In this document: positions 8,917 to 17,767 of the stretch, piece by piece
Numbering within the stretch: the stretch's first letter is position 1
How the letters are laid out: every line of letters starts with the position of its first letter
Assembly: GCA_900766165.1 (NCBI GenBank)
Contig: CAAFUK010000065.1
Location: forward strand, 4,131-68,130
Length of the DNA: 64,000 nucleotides
From: an uncultured Collinsella sp.
GTDB taxonomy: Bacteria > Actinomycetota > Coriobacteriia > Coriobacteriales > Coriobacteriaceae
Direction of reading: 5' to 3'
Notes under the pieces: model-generated
Told to the model about the DNA's origin: nothing
The model's database searches: none
Seen by the model: only the letters and a program-made list of their open reading frames with translations
Program-made: the position numbers and the translations under genes

Positions 8917-9146
8917 GTGGGCAAAAAAGGGCAAATATGAGTACTGTTACCATTTTAGTAGCAGGCAAAACCACCCAAAATGGCGTCCGAGCGTCCCTTG
9001 CAAACCACTGAAGCGGCCAACCTAGCTGGATAGGAGCCTGCTGATGCGAATTTTAATGTACACACCCTAGATTTTGCACATTATCTTCTTGGTCATAAAT
9101 GTTATCGACCAGGCAGCAGTACTCATATTTGGCATTTTTTGCCCAC
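8917..9146. repeat. 230-bp inverted-repeat element (family E)
   Basis: Two 35-bp arms (8917-8951 and 9112-9146) are near-perfect inverted copies; the shared core is CAAATATGAGTACTG preceded by GTGGGCAAAAAA. The interior has no convincing gene. This looks like a non-autonomous miniature mobile element in the gap between the convergent acyltransferase and Nramp genes. Confidence 0.7.
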
Positions 9147-9175
9147 TGCCATATAACTAACCCCCTATAGCAAGC

Positions 9176-9208
9176 AAAAAACAGGCCGCCGCCCATCGCT
9201 GCGGCCTG
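9176..9208 (-). terminator. Terminator of the MgtE-like/Nramp operon
   Basis: On the minus strand CAGGCCGC (9201-9208) pairs with GCGGCCTG (9182-9189), followed by TTTTTT. Confidence 0.85.
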
Positions 9209-9228
9209 CTCGGAAACCAAAAGGGATG

Positions 9229-10491
9229 TTAAGCGCTGTAACCCATCGCCTGCAGCACAAACATGACGATCGTCAGCACCGTGATCACGCCGATGGTCGC
9301 CCACGTGAGCACGTTCCACACGCGGCCGTTGCGGTTGGCGCCCATAATGTGACGGTCGGCGGCGATAACCACCTGGAACACCAGAACCACAGGCAACAGC
9401 ACGCCGTTGATGACCTGCGAGGTCATCATGATCTGGAACAGATCGACGCCGGGCATGAGTACCAGCACGGCCGAGATACCGATAATGGCTGTAATGATGC
9501 CGCGATAGACCGGAGCCTCGTCCCAACTGCGATCGGCGCCGCGCTCCCAGCCAAATGCCTCGCAGATGGCGCTGGACGTAACGCCCGGCAGCACGCAAGC
9601 GGCCAAGAAGCTCGCGGCGACCAGGCCCGAGGCGAACAGCACCGTGGACCACTGACCCGCAATGGGCTCCAGCGCGCGGGCGGCGTCGGCAGCATCGCTA
9701 ATCTGGATGCCCGCCGGGAATAGCACCGTACCGGTCGTGATGATAATGAAGCCGGCGATGATATCGGCAGCGATCGAGCCGCTTACGGTATCGATACGCT
9801 GCAGCACGATATCGTCCTCACCCGCATTCTTATCGACCACGTTGTTCTGCGCCAAGAAGATCATCCACGGCGCGATGGTGGTGCCGATCGTTGCGACCAC
9901 AAGCGACACGTAACTGGGGTCGTTTTGGATGTTGGGCACAACCAGGTCGACCGCCACCTCGCCCCAGCTGGGACCAGCCATAAATGCAGCGACGATGTAG
10001 GTCACAAACACGCAGCTCACCAGCAGCAGAATCTTCTCGATGCGCTGGAAGCTGCCCGACATGGTAAGCATCCAAACCAGCAGCGCCACGAGCGGCACCG
10101 AGATGCTCGCCGGCACGCCAAAGAGGGCAAGACCGCTCGCGATACCCGCAAACTCTGAGATGGTAACGGCCGTGTTGGCGATCAGCAGCGCCGCCATGGC
10201 CAGCACGCTCCTGCGCACGCCAAAGCGCTCACGGATGAGCGAAGCCAGGCCCTTGCCTGTGACGCAGCCACAACGCGCCGCAGTCTCCTGCGTCACGATG
10301 AGCAGCACGGTCATGACAGGAAGCATCCACAGCATCTTGTAGCCATAGCTGGCACCGGCGCTGGAATACGTGGCGATGCCGCCGGCGTCATTGCCCGAAA
10401 GCGCCGCCAGAAGGCCAGGGCCCATGGCGCCAAAGATGGCCGCGATGGTCAGCTTTTGCTTGGCGCTCGCCTTTTGCTTCGTGTTTTGCAC
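9229..10491 (-). CDS. Nramp-family divalent metal transporter
   Basis: Proton-coupled Mn2+/Fe2+ importer in the cytoplasmic membrane. 420 residues with about 11 spans. The metal-binding helix 1 motif reads ALSGNDAGGI where canonical Nramps have DPGN; aspartate and asparagine are present but reordered. The start is taken as GTG 10491, 8 bp after the upstream stop codon with AGGTGG before it. The longer frame would overlap the MgtE-like gene. The pair is clearly an operon. The altered motif could mean Mg2+ or another ion is carried, as in the Mg-type NRMT branch of Nramps; this is inference. Confidence 0.87.
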   Translation of the reverse strand: MQNTKQKASAKQKLTIAAIFGAMGPGLLAALSGNDAGGIATYSSAGASYGYKMLWMLPVMTVLLIVTQETAARCGCVTGKGLASLIRERFGVRRSVLAMAALLIANTAVTISEFAGIASGLALFGVPASISVPLVALLVWMLTMSGSFQRIEKILLLVSCVFVTYIVAAFMAGPSWGEVAVDLVVPNIQNDPSYVSLVVATIGTTIAPWMIFLAQNNVVDKNAGEDDIVLQRIDTVSGSIAADIIAGFIIITTGTVLFPAGIQISDAADAARALEPIAGQWSTVLFASGLVAASFLAACVLPGVTSSAICEAFGWERGADRSWDEAPVYRGIITAIIGISAVLVLMPGVDLFQIMMTSQVINGVLLPVVLVFQVVIAADRHIMGANRNGRVWNVLTWATIGVITVLTIVMFVLQAMGYSA

Positions 10492-10499
10492 GCGACCAC

Positions 10500-12344
10500 C
10501 TACCCCATGACCGACATGGTGAGCAGCACTGCGGCGATGCAGTACGCCACGCATGAGATCATGACGGCAATGACGTTCATGGCGGTACCCGACGTATTGA
10601 GGTCGTGCTCGTCACGCCAGAACAGCACCATCAGGTAAATCACGGCGCTCATGTTGCCAATCAGACAAACGATGGCCGCAATGTTAAAGCAGCCGGTAAA
10701 GAGCTGCTCTTCAAACATGGGCGCGTTGAGGAATGCGGCGGTGCGCACCAGCTGGGCGCACAGGTAGGTCACGAGCGACAGGATCAGGCCCATGCCCGTG
10801 CTCTGGAAGAAGAACCCCAGATACGGCTTGGGCTCATCGTCATGGCCGTCGTACTCGAGGAAATAGTTCTTGACGAACGACACCATACGCGAGGCAGCCA
10901 GCAGCACGAGCGGCATGGCGCACATGGGGAACACCACCAGATGCGCAGAGCCCAGCGCTGTCCCCAGCACTGTTGCCATGATGCACGAGGCAATGCCCCA
11001 CACGACAACCCAGTACTGGCGATGCACGAACCAGCTGAGCACATTCGTCGAGTCGTCGGACGCGCTATCGCCCGAGCCGACGCCTGCGATCTGCAGGTCC
11101 TCCTGGTGCTCCTCGGCGATAACGTCCATGGCGTCATCAAAGGTCACGATACCCAGGATATGACGGTTCTCGTCGCAGACAGGGATGGCAACCAGGTCGT
11201 ACTTGGTCATCTCGTCCGTCACGTCTTCCTGGTCCTCGTCGGGCGACACATAGACCAGGTCGCGATAGGCCAGCTGACCCAGCGTGGCGTCGCGGTCGGC
11301 TACGATCAGCGTGCGCAGCGAAAGCACGCCGGTCAGCATGCCGCTCGGATCCTCGGTATAGACATAGTAGACGCTCTCGAAGTCCTCATCGAGCTTGCGG
11401 ATCGCCTCGATGGCGTCACCGACCGTCGCCGTGGCGGGCAGGGAGACAAACTCCGAGGTCATGATGCGACCGGCAGTGTTGTCCTCATAGCCCAGCAGGT
11501 TACGAATCGCCTTCTCCTCCTGAACGCCCATCAGGCGCAACAGCTTCTCGGCCTTCTCGTAATCGAGCTCATCGATCAGGTCGGCGGCGTCGTCCGGGTC
11601 CATCATGGCCAGCATCGACGATGCGTCCGTATCGGACAGGCCCTCGAGCATCTCGGTCATAAGCTCGTCGTCGTCGAACTCCGAGATGGCCTCGGCGGCC
11701 TGGGCGGTGTCGAGCTGCGCGAACACCTGCGCACGCAGGCGCGGGTCGAGCTGCTCGATAATGTCGGCGATGTCAGCAGGGTGCAGCTCGCCAAGCGTCT
11801 TGTGCGACACCGAAAGCTGGATGTTCTTAGTCGAACGGTCGAGCAGGTCCATGTAGGACCAGGCGATGATGTCCTCGCCGAGCGGTTTGCCCAGGTGCTT
11901 CATAAAGCCCTCGACGACATGCTCGAGGGCGGGGCTGATCGCGCGCAGCAGACCACGGGCGCCAACTTCGGCACCCAGCAGACGCAGCTGATTTTCGCCC
12001 GACATGGAAAACTTGATGTCGTTGACGCGCACGACCTTCATGCCCTGCGTGTCGACAATCTGCTTGTTGAGCACGTCGCGCGCGAGCAAAAGTTCGGTCG
12101 GCTGCAGGTACGAAAAACGGATTTCGGTGGCCGGCGACTTAAGGTGTACGCCCGTCTCGTCGATACGGTCGACCCATTTGCGCCAGCTGATCATAAACGG
12201 CGTCTTGCCGGGTCCGCGGAACGCGAGCGACGTTACGTGCGGAAAAACTTCGCCGGTAGCAATGCCAAAATCGTTCACAACGCCGAGCTTTTCGCCATCG
12301 ACGTCCAAGACCGGCAATTTGAGCATCTCACTCAGATAATTCAC
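10500..12344 (-). CDS. MgtE-like protein: PRC-barrel, MgtE_N and CBS domains with a non-canonical membrane domain
   Basis: 614 residues. Residues 1-160 look PRC-barrel-like (VLDVDGEKLGVVNDF; VVRVNDIKF). Next comes an MgtE N domain (HPADIADIIEQLDPRLR...; PDDAADLIDEL), then a CBS pair (about 300-430; TAGRIMTSEF), then four or five membrane segments from about 450. The MgtE channel signature GGNAGTQ is absent, so the C-terminus is probably not a standard SLC41 pore. GTG start with GGGGAG upstream. Co-transcribed with the Nramp gene. It may sense metal or nucleotide and regulate Nramp, or be a divergent transporter. Confidence 0.82.
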   Translation of the reverse strand: MNYLSEMLKLPVLDVDGEKLGVVNDFGIATGEVFPHVTSLAFRGPGKTPFMISWRKWVDRIDETGVHLKSPATEIRFSYLQPTELLLARDVLNKQIVDTQGMKVVRVNDIKFSMSGENQLRLLGAEVGARGLLRAISPALEHVVEGFMKHLGKPLGEDIIAWSYMDLLDRSTKNIQLSVSHKTLGELHPADIADIIEQLDPRLRAQVFAQLDTAQAAEAISEFDDDELMTEMLEGLSDTDASSMLAMMDPDDAADLIDELDYEKAEKLLRLMGVQEEKAIRNLLGYEDNTAGRIMTSEFVSLPATATVGDAIEAIRKLDEDFESVYYVYTEDPSGMLTGVLSLRTLIVADRDATLGQLAYRDLVYVSPDEDQEDVTDEMTKYDLVAIPVCDENRHILGIVTFDDAMDVIAEEHQEDLQIAGVGSGDSASDDSTNVLSWFVHRQYWVVVWGIASCIMATVLGTALGSAHLVVFPMCAMPLVLLAASRMVSFVKNYFLEYDGHDDEPKPYLGFFFQSTGMGLILSLVTYLCAQLVRTAAFLNAPMFEEQLFTGCFNIAAIVCLIGNMSAVIYLMVLFWRDEHDLNTSGTAMNVIAVMISCVAYCIAAVLLTMSVMG

Positions 12345-12561
12345 TGGTGCTCCCCATCATTATCCCTTCGAACTGCGGCCATGCCGGCACGCCGTCCGTG
12401 GACTTTTAGATATGTATACGCATGCGCGGGCGGCACACCGCTCGGCGCTCACACCCCGTACATGCGCAAGAAGCACCTGCATGGGGTCATCGACTGTATG
12501 GTCGAGGTTTGGATTTCACCTGCAACCTTTCTCTTGGCCCTTGTTATCCGCAGTAACTATA
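12345..12561 (-). promoter_or_regulatory. Promoter and about 205-nt leader of the MgtE-like/Nramp operon
   Basis: A -10-like TATAGT lies at 12556-12561 on the minus strand, predicting a 5' leader of about 205 nt. It contains foldable segments, including one where CCCCATGC pairs with GCATGTACGGGG and one with CCTCGACCAT/AGTCGATG. It does not match M-box or yybP-ykoY motifs by eye. A metal-sensing leader is possible but unproven. Confidence 0.35.
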
Positions 12562-12664
12562 GCATCAGCATCGCGCCGTGGCGCCAAATTTATGCTCCAA
12601 ACATCGCAGGCATACCAAACGCTGACGCATCCGTGACATAGTCATTGGGGACGCTCTTACATGA

Positions 12665-14071
12665 CTAGTCTGTAGTGTCGTCATCTTCGGCGAGCTGGGG
12701 GAACACGGCGTTTTTGGGCATGGCGACCTTCGTCAGCGAGGTGAGCTTTTTGCTCAGCGATGTATCCGTCTTGACCAGATCGCTCAATGTCACGATTTTG
12801 TAGCCGTCGGCAATAAGCCCGTCGATAATCTGCGGCAGCGCCTCGAGCGTCTGCTCGGCACATTCATCGTTGTCGGTCAGCAGCACAATGTTGCCCGGCG
12901 TCACCGAATCGAGCACCGTCGAGACCTGCTCGTCGGCACCGTTGAGCAGCCAGTCGCCCGAGTCAATATTCCACGAGACCACGGCGGAGACCAGGTCCAT
13001 CGCATCAATCCAGTTTTGCTCGTCAAAGGCAGCGTAGGGAGCACGCAGCAGCATCGTCTTCACGCCGGTCGCCGACTTAATCGCATCGGTGCCTTTCGTG
13101 ATCTGTTCGCGTACCGCCTCACGGTCCTGACCCTTGAGCAAATCGTCGCTGTAGCTGTTGGATCCGATCTCGCACCCGGCATCGACAATCGCCTTGGCCG
13201 TGGCAGGCGAGGCCTCGACCGCATCGCCCGAAAGGAAGAACGTCGCGGTGACGCCCTTTTCCTTGAGCACCTGCAAGATCTGCTTGGTAGCGCCGCTCGG
13301 ACCCTCGTCAAACGTCAGCGCCACGTACTTTTTGTTGCCCTTGGGCGCCACGCTGGCGCACGCAACAACGCAATCGGTGGCGGGCACAACCTCGCCGCGG
13401 TCTTGCGTCTTGCCCGACTGCTCACCAACCCACACCTCGGAGCGGCCCCGGACACCCCACGTCTGCACATACTCGATAGCGCCCGTACCCTCGACCTTGA
13501 GCTTGGGCTCGATAACCGTAGCCTGAACCTCGTGCTTCTCGTAGGTGTTACGGCCATCCTTGACCGTCACCTTCTCGCCGCCCTCAAGTTCGCGGCTATC
13601 CCATTTGCCCTGCTTCACGCGCTTGCCGTCGACCTTCACCGACAGCTTTTCGCCCCCGTGGCGCTTGAGTACGCTGTCATCGACGGCCAGCAGGTCGCCT
13701 GCATCGTAGGTGTCAGTCAAATCCTGCTCATCGATGAGATTCTGCAGCGTAGAGCCCACGCGCACCGCGGTCTTCTGGCCGTTGAGTTCCACGTCCACGC
13801 TGCGGTTGACGTAGCCCACAACGGCAGCGATAAACAGCACGAGTGCGCAACCCACGGCGATGAGCGCATAGGGCAGGCGAGACGAACGACGGGGCGTACG
13901 GCTGTTGCCGATGCGAGCGCTGCGGTCGCTAAAGCCGCGGCTATGGTTGAGATACATCGCGCCGGGCTTACGGTGACGCTTGCGCTGACCGCTGGGCAGC
14001 TGCCCCAGGTCGCGGCGCGCCGTCGGACGCGCACCCGAACGCCCGTTTAAGTTGGATCCGTTTTGGCGCAT
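12665..14071 (-). CDS. Membrane-anchored NodB-like (polysaccharide deacetylase fold) protein with altered metal site
   Basis: 468 residues: a basic cytoplasmic tail (1-65), one membrane span (68-88), an extracellular region with ubiquitin-like/G5-type character (90-230), then a NodB domain (245-450). The first NodB motif is TFDEGP (253-258) rather than TFDDGP; the motif-2 histidines are replaced (GSNSYSD, 303-309, where GNHSYSH is usual); the motif-5 histidine region reads LLTDND. The base aspartate and RAPY arginine remain. The fold is likely kept, but normal Zn-dependent deacetylation is doubtful. GGGGGAGGG precedes the ATG. Confidence 0.85.
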   Translation of the reverse strand: MRQNGSNLNGRSGARPTARRDLGQLPSGQRKRHRKPGAMYLNHSRGFSDRSARIGNSRTPRRSSRLPYALIAVGCALVLFIAAVVGYVNRSVDVELNGQKTAVRVGSTLQNLIDEQDLTDTYDAGDLLAVDDSVLKRHGGEKLSVKVDGKRVKQGKWDSRELEGGEKVTVKDGRNTYEKHEVQATVIEPKLKVEGTGAIEYVQTWGVRGRSEVWVGEQSGKTQDRGEVVPATDCVVACASVAPKGNKKYVALTFDEGPSGATKQILQVLKEKGVTATFFLSGDAVEASPATAKAIVDAGCEIGSNSYSDDLLKGQDREAVREQITKGTDAIKSATGVKTMLLRAPYAAFDEQNWIDAMDLVSAVVSWNIDSGDWLLNGADEQVSTVLDSVTPGNIVLLTDNDECAEQTLEALPQIIDGLIADGYKIVTLSDLVKTDTSLSKKLTSLTKVAMPKNAVFPQLAEDDDTTD

Positions 14072-14092
14072 GTGCCCTCCCCCATAAACACA

Positions 14093-14122
14093 GCAAGCCG
14101 GAGCAACAGGTCTCCGGCTTGC
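14093..14122 (-). terminator. Hairpin between the PRC-barrel and NodB-like genes
   Basis: An 11-bp perfect stem, GCAAGCCGGAG (14093-14103) with CTCCGGCTTGC (14112-14122). In minus orientation it is downstream of the NodB-like gene's promoter region rather than its end, so it could be a leader hairpin; only a short T-rich stretch follows. Confidence 0.45.
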
Positions 14123-14143
14123 CTCCCATCATTTGGTACGTCG

Positions 14144-14899
14144 CTATTTTGTAGCTTTTGACGAGCCTCCGCTCGCCTTTTGGTATTCGTCCTTAAAGGC
14201 CTTGAACATGCCGCGCGTCTTGCCGAGCTGCTTGCCCAGTGCGCGACTGCCCTTGTCCACGGCAACCGATCCCTTGTCGTCGAGCACCTTGGCGCCCTTT
14301 TTGACCTTGTCGCCCACCACGACGCTGGCCTCGGCGGCCTTGGCAGCCGCACCGCCCGAATACCCGAGCGACTTGACCTCGTCCGAAACAATCATCGCGC
14401 CGTCCGCATAGCCGCGCAGCATCGTCGGCGGCACCTGCGTGTCACCAACCAAAACACTCGAAGCAGCACCGGCGGTCACATAGAATGCCTGCACGATGCC
14501 CGAGCGTGGCTTGAACTCCACGTCCGAGCAATAGCCCACGACGTCGCCCGATTCCGTGCGCACGTCCATACCGACCCAGATGATGCAATCGTCCAGGTTG
14601 ATGTCGAGGCGCTTGGCGGCGGCGGCATCGTAGGTGCCCTTGACGTCATCGACCGCGATGGCGCCCTCGTAGACACCAATGGCGTCGAGCGCTACGAATC
14701 GGTCGGGGCGCTCGATCATGCCCACGATATCGGACTGGCGGACCATAAAGCCGACCACGCGCGTACCGCCCGGGGTAAAGACCGGAAAGTGAATCTTTCC
14801 GAGCTTTTTAGGGCTGCGCGGCGTGCCGTCCTTTTTGGTGCGCTTGTCCTCGGTAGGCTTGCGATAGATCTTGGCACCGACAAAATCCCCGGCGCGCAT
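14144..14899 (-). CDS. PRC-barrel domain protein
   Basis: 251 residues. Two PRC-barrel-like halves (residues 1-80 and 95-170; motifs VGFMVRQSDIVG and VRTESGDVVGYCSDVEF), then a lysine/alanine-rich C-terminal tail that may bind nucleic acid or membrane. Its ATG overlaps the stop of the YtxH-like gene by one base (TAATG), so the two are translationally coupled. The function is unknown; PRC-barrels often serve as assembly or maturation platforms. Confidence 0.75.
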   Translation of the reverse strand: MRAGDFVGAKIYRKPTEDKRTKKDGTPRSPKKLGKIHFPVFTPGGTRVVGFMVRQSDIVGMIERPDRFVALDAIGVYEGAIAVDDVKGTYDAAAAKRLDINLDDCIIWVGMDVRTESGDVVGYCSDVEFKPRSGIVQAFYVTAGAASSVLVGDTQVPPTMLRGYADGAMIVSDEVKSLGYSGGAAAKAAEASVVVGDKVKKGAKVLDDKGSVAVDKGSRALGKQLGKTRGMFKAFKDEYQKASGGSSKATK

Positions 14900-15288
14900 T
14901 ATGCCTCGGTCGAGGGCTCCGCAGCCTCGGTATCAGCCTCGACGGCGTTCTCGACCACGACGTCGGCGGCAGGCGTCACGTTGCCGCCCGAAATGGCGTC
15001 GTTGAGCTGCTCGCGCAGCTGGTCCATGCGCTCGCGAGCCAGGTCGACCTTGGCGCGCAGGTCGTCGGTCTTGGCGTCGACCATCGGGCCAAAGTCATTC
15101 ACCGCAGCACGGGCCTCCTCGGCGCTGTGCTCGTAGGTGTCGCGCATATTGTCCCAGGCGTCGTTGGCGATATCGGCAGCCATGGCGCGGGTCTCGGCGC
15201 CCGAGCGCGGGGCCAGAGCAACGCCGACAATAGCGCCGGCAGCGGCACCAAAAAGTGCGCCGGAGACAAAGCTGAAAGTCTTACCCAT
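14899..15288 (-). CDS. YtxH-like small membrane protein
   Basis: 129 residues. The N-terminal glycine/alanine-rich membrane segment (FVSGALFGAAAGAIVGVALA) followed by PRSGAETR is the YtxH signature; the rest is a predicted amphipathic/coiled helix ending in an acidic tail. The ATG at 15288 is chosen since AGAGGA is then 6 nt upstream; the nearer ATG would touch the ribosome site. Forms an operon with the PRC-barrel gene. In other bacteria YtxH-type proteins are general-stress associated; here the role is unknown. Confidence 0.75.
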   Translation of the reverse strand: MGKTFSFVSGALFGAAAGAIVGVALAPRSGAETRAMAADIANDAWDNMRDTYEHSAEEARAAVNDFGPMVDAKTDDLRAKVDLARERMDQLREQLNDAISGGNVTPAADVVVENAVEADTEAAEPSTEA

Positions 15289-15424
15289 GATCATTCCTCT
15301 CCTGCGGGCACGTCGGTGCCCACCGTTTGAATGCTGTCCATTATACCCGCAGCGCATCACTTGCCGCTCCGCTCATCTGCGTACGGCAAAGGCGCAGGTA
15401 CGTGATGGCGATAAACGCGTAGGC

Positions 15425-16258
15425 CTACTCTTGGGGCATAGCCGGCATGGCCACCGTGGCACCCGGGTCCTCGCCGGCGCCGTCCACGAGCGGCAGGCCG
15501 CCCTCATGCGCAGGTCCTGCCGGAACCGTCGCAGCACCGCCAAAGACGGCAGCGGAGGCCTCGTGGTTCTCGGCAACCGCGCCCTCGGTATCAATCGCCA
15601 TCTGGGGCTCGTCGTCAAAGTTGGGGACGCCCTGGGGCTCGGCGGGAACGGGCTCGGCGGTCGCATCGGCAACGGGCTCGGCGTCGACCGGCACATCGCC
15701 CTCGTCAGCGCCCTCGTCCTCGGCAGCATCTTCGCCGTTCGCAGCGGCGACGGCCTCGTGAGGATCCTTGCCCTCGGCCTCGGCGCGCATGCCCAGTACC
15801 AGGTTGCGCAGGCCCGCGACCGTGCCCTCCACGTCGGGGGCAGGCTGGTCGGCGTGCAGGTACGCCCAGTCCATCATAAAGGTTGCCGACGACAGCGCAC
15901 CGATGGCCAGCGCGTCGTCGGGGCACGAAAGCTCAACCTCAAAGACGCGCTCGTCGTGCTCACTTACGCGCGTGCGGCCGCACGAGATACTGCCGGCAAG
16001 CCCGGTCTCGTTCATGAGCTCGACCGTCACGTGCTCCAGCAGGTGGCAGAGCTCGGTCTGGCCCATGCAGTCCTGGAACTCGCGGCCGGAATCGCCCAGG
16101 CACAGGTGCTTGGCAATCGCGGGCACCAGGTAGTACACGCGCGCCGTGGCCTCGATGTCCTCCGAGGTCATGAGCGGCATGCCGGGGTTCACCAGCACAT
16201 GCGCGCAGATCTTGTCCTCACTGACGGTGACCTTAAGGATGTTGAACAGGCCTGCCAT
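15425..16258 (-). CDS. Stand-alone protein resembling the cyanophycin-synthetase N domain, with acidic low-complexity tail
   Basis: 277 residues. Residues 1-150 contain CHLLEHVTVELM, then SCGRTRVSEHDERVFEVE. This pattern (HxxEH, then GRTR) resembles the N-terminal domain of cyanophycin synthetase, whose HxxEH metal site has been described as a hidden peptidase. None of the ATP-grasp or Mur-ligase domains follow; residues 155-277 are Ala/Glu/Asp-rich and probably disordered. It lies 24 bp downstream of the CNNM gene on the same strand. The function is unknown; a metallo-hydrolase or a substrate-binding relic are both possible. Confidence 0.65.
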   Translation of the reverse strand: MAGLFNILKVTVSEDKICAHVLVNPGMPLMTSEDIEATARVYYLVPAIAKHLCLGDSGREFQDCMGQTELCHLLEHVTVELMNETGLAGSISCGRTRVSEHDERVFEVELSCPDDALAIGALSSATFMMDWAYLHADQPAPDVEGTVAGLRNLVLGMRAEAEGKDPHEAVAAANGEDAAEDEGADEGDVPVDAEPVADATAEPVPAEPQGVPNFDDEPQMAIDTEGAVAENHEASAAVFGGAATVPAGPAHEGGLPLVDGAGEDPGATVAMPAMPQE

Positions 16259-16282
16259 AACTCTCCCCTACTCTTCCTTGTC

Positions 16283-17656
16283 CTACTCGTCGCCGTCGTG
16301 CGGATTCGCGGAACCCGCACCCGACGTCGTCGGCTCGTCTACCGAAGACTCGGAATCCTTCTTATCGGTTTCGGCCGGAGCGATCACGCGAATGAGCGAG
16401 ATGCGCTGGCCACGCATCGACTGAACTTTAAACTTGTACCCCGCGACCTCAAACACCTCTCCGATGTCGGGCACCGAGTCGCAAAGCTCCAAAATCCAGC
16501 CGGCGATGGTCTCATAATCATCGCTTTCCTCGAGCGGCCAACCAAGCTCAATCGCGTCATCGCACGAAAAACGCCCATCGACAAGCCACTCGCGGCGCGA
16601 AAGGCGCGTGAGGTACTTGTTGTCGGGGTCGAACTCGTCTTCGATCTCGCCCACGATCTCCTCGACGATGTCCTCGATGGTGAGGATACCGGCCGTACCA
16701 CCGTACTCGTCCACGACCACTACGATCTGGTCGTGCGAGGTCTGCATCTCGGACAGCAGCGGCAGGATGTCCTTGGTGTCGGGCACAAAGGTGGCGTCGC
16801 GCAAAAAGCCGGCGATGGGCTGGTCGCCCTTGCCGTCGAGCGCGGGCTGAATCAGGTCCTTGATATGCGCGATGCCCGCCACGCTGTCGGGGTCCTCGTG
16901 ATAGACGGGGATGCGGCTAAAGCCGGTCTGGCGCATGGTGGACAGCACGTCGGCGACCGTCTCGTCGTCCTCGCACATGGTGGTGTCCACGCGCGGCACC
17001 ATGACCTCGCGGGCAACGGTGTCGCCCAAGTCAAAGATCTCGTGGATCATACGCTTTTCCTCGTCGAGCAGGTCGTCCTGCTCCGAGACCATGTACTTGA
17101 TCTCTTCTTCCGAGACGTTCTGACGGTCGTCGGCGCTCTTGATGCGCAGGATGCGGGCTAGGCCATCGGAGCAAGCGCCAGTCAGCCACACGAGCGGACG
17201 GGCGATCTTTTGGAAAAACGACAACGGCCCCACGACCTGCTTGGACACGCCCTCGGCATTGGCCAGGCCGATGCGCTTGGGCACAAGCTCGCCAATCACG
17301 ATGGACACGAAGGCGACCGCGACGGTGATGATGACCGGCGCCAGGCCGCGCGCGATGGCGGAGAGCGGCGCGATGCCAAAACTCATGAGCCACGTGGCGA
17401 GCGGGTCGGACAGGCTCGTCGAAGCGACGGCGGACGAGGCGAATCCCACGAGCGTGATGGCGACCTGGATGGTGGCGAGCAGCTGGTCGGAGTCGGCAGC
17501 CAGCTTAATGGCACGCTCGGCGCGCCTGTCGCCTTCCTCGGCCTCGTGCTCCAGCACGGCGCGCTTGGCCGTGGTGAGCGCCATCTCGGACATAGAGAAG
17601 TAGCCGTTGATAAGCGTCAGGACAAGCGTGGTAATAAGGGAGATGGTTATATCCAT
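16283..17656 (-). CDS. CNNM/CorC (hemolysin C) family membrane protein
   Basis: 457 residues: DUF21/CNNM membrane domain (1-200, three or four spans), CBS pair (about 215-340, with REVMVPRVD and VVVDEYGGTAGILTIEDI) and a C-terminal CorC_HlyC domain (about 350-430). The family is linked to Mg2+ efflux and magnesium homeostasis. GGAGG lies unusually far upstream of the ATG and can be brought closer by pairing with a CTCC in the spacer. Together with the MgtE-like, Nramp and hemolysin III genes it makes this a metal-rich neighbourhood. Confidence 0.88.
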   Translation of the reverse strand: MDITISLITTLVLTLINGYFSMSEMALTTAKRAVLEHEAEEGDRRAERAIKLAADSDQLLATIQVAITLVGFASSAVASTSLSDPLATWLMSFGIAPLSAIARGLAPVIITVAVAFVSIVIGELVPKRIGLANAEGVSKQVVGPLSFFQKIARPLVWLTGACSDGLARILRIKSADDRQNVSEEEIKYMVSEQDDLLDEEKRMIHEIFDLGDTVAREVMVPRVDTTMCEDDETVADVLSTMRQTGFSRIPVYHEDPDSVAGIAHIKDLIQPALDGKGDQPIAGFLRDATFVPDTKDILPLLSEMQTSHDQIVVVVDEYGGTAGILTIEDIVEEIVGEIEDEFDPDNKYLTRLSRREWLVDGRFSCDDAIELGWPLEESDDYETIAGWILELCDSVPDIGEVFEVAGYKFKVQSMRGQRISLIRVIAPAETDKKDSESSVDEPTTSGAGSANPHDGDE

Positions 17657-17767
17657 CGGGAGTTTCTCGAACCTCCAAGATTCGGGACGTTAGGTCGTAA
17701 GCGTAGGTGGTGGATAGGGCAGTTGCGCCCGACGGCCGTTTGGATGCCGCGGGCATAGTCGCGATCG

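Noticed and set aside
8814..9011. Short plus-strand open frame of 65 codons after the acyltransferase
   Set aside because: It runs through a terminator and one arm of an inverted-repeat element and has no ribosome site.
15425..16258. Calling the protein a cyanophycin synthetase
   Set aside because: ATP-grasp and Mur-ligase domains are entirely absent; only an N-domain-like pattern is seen.
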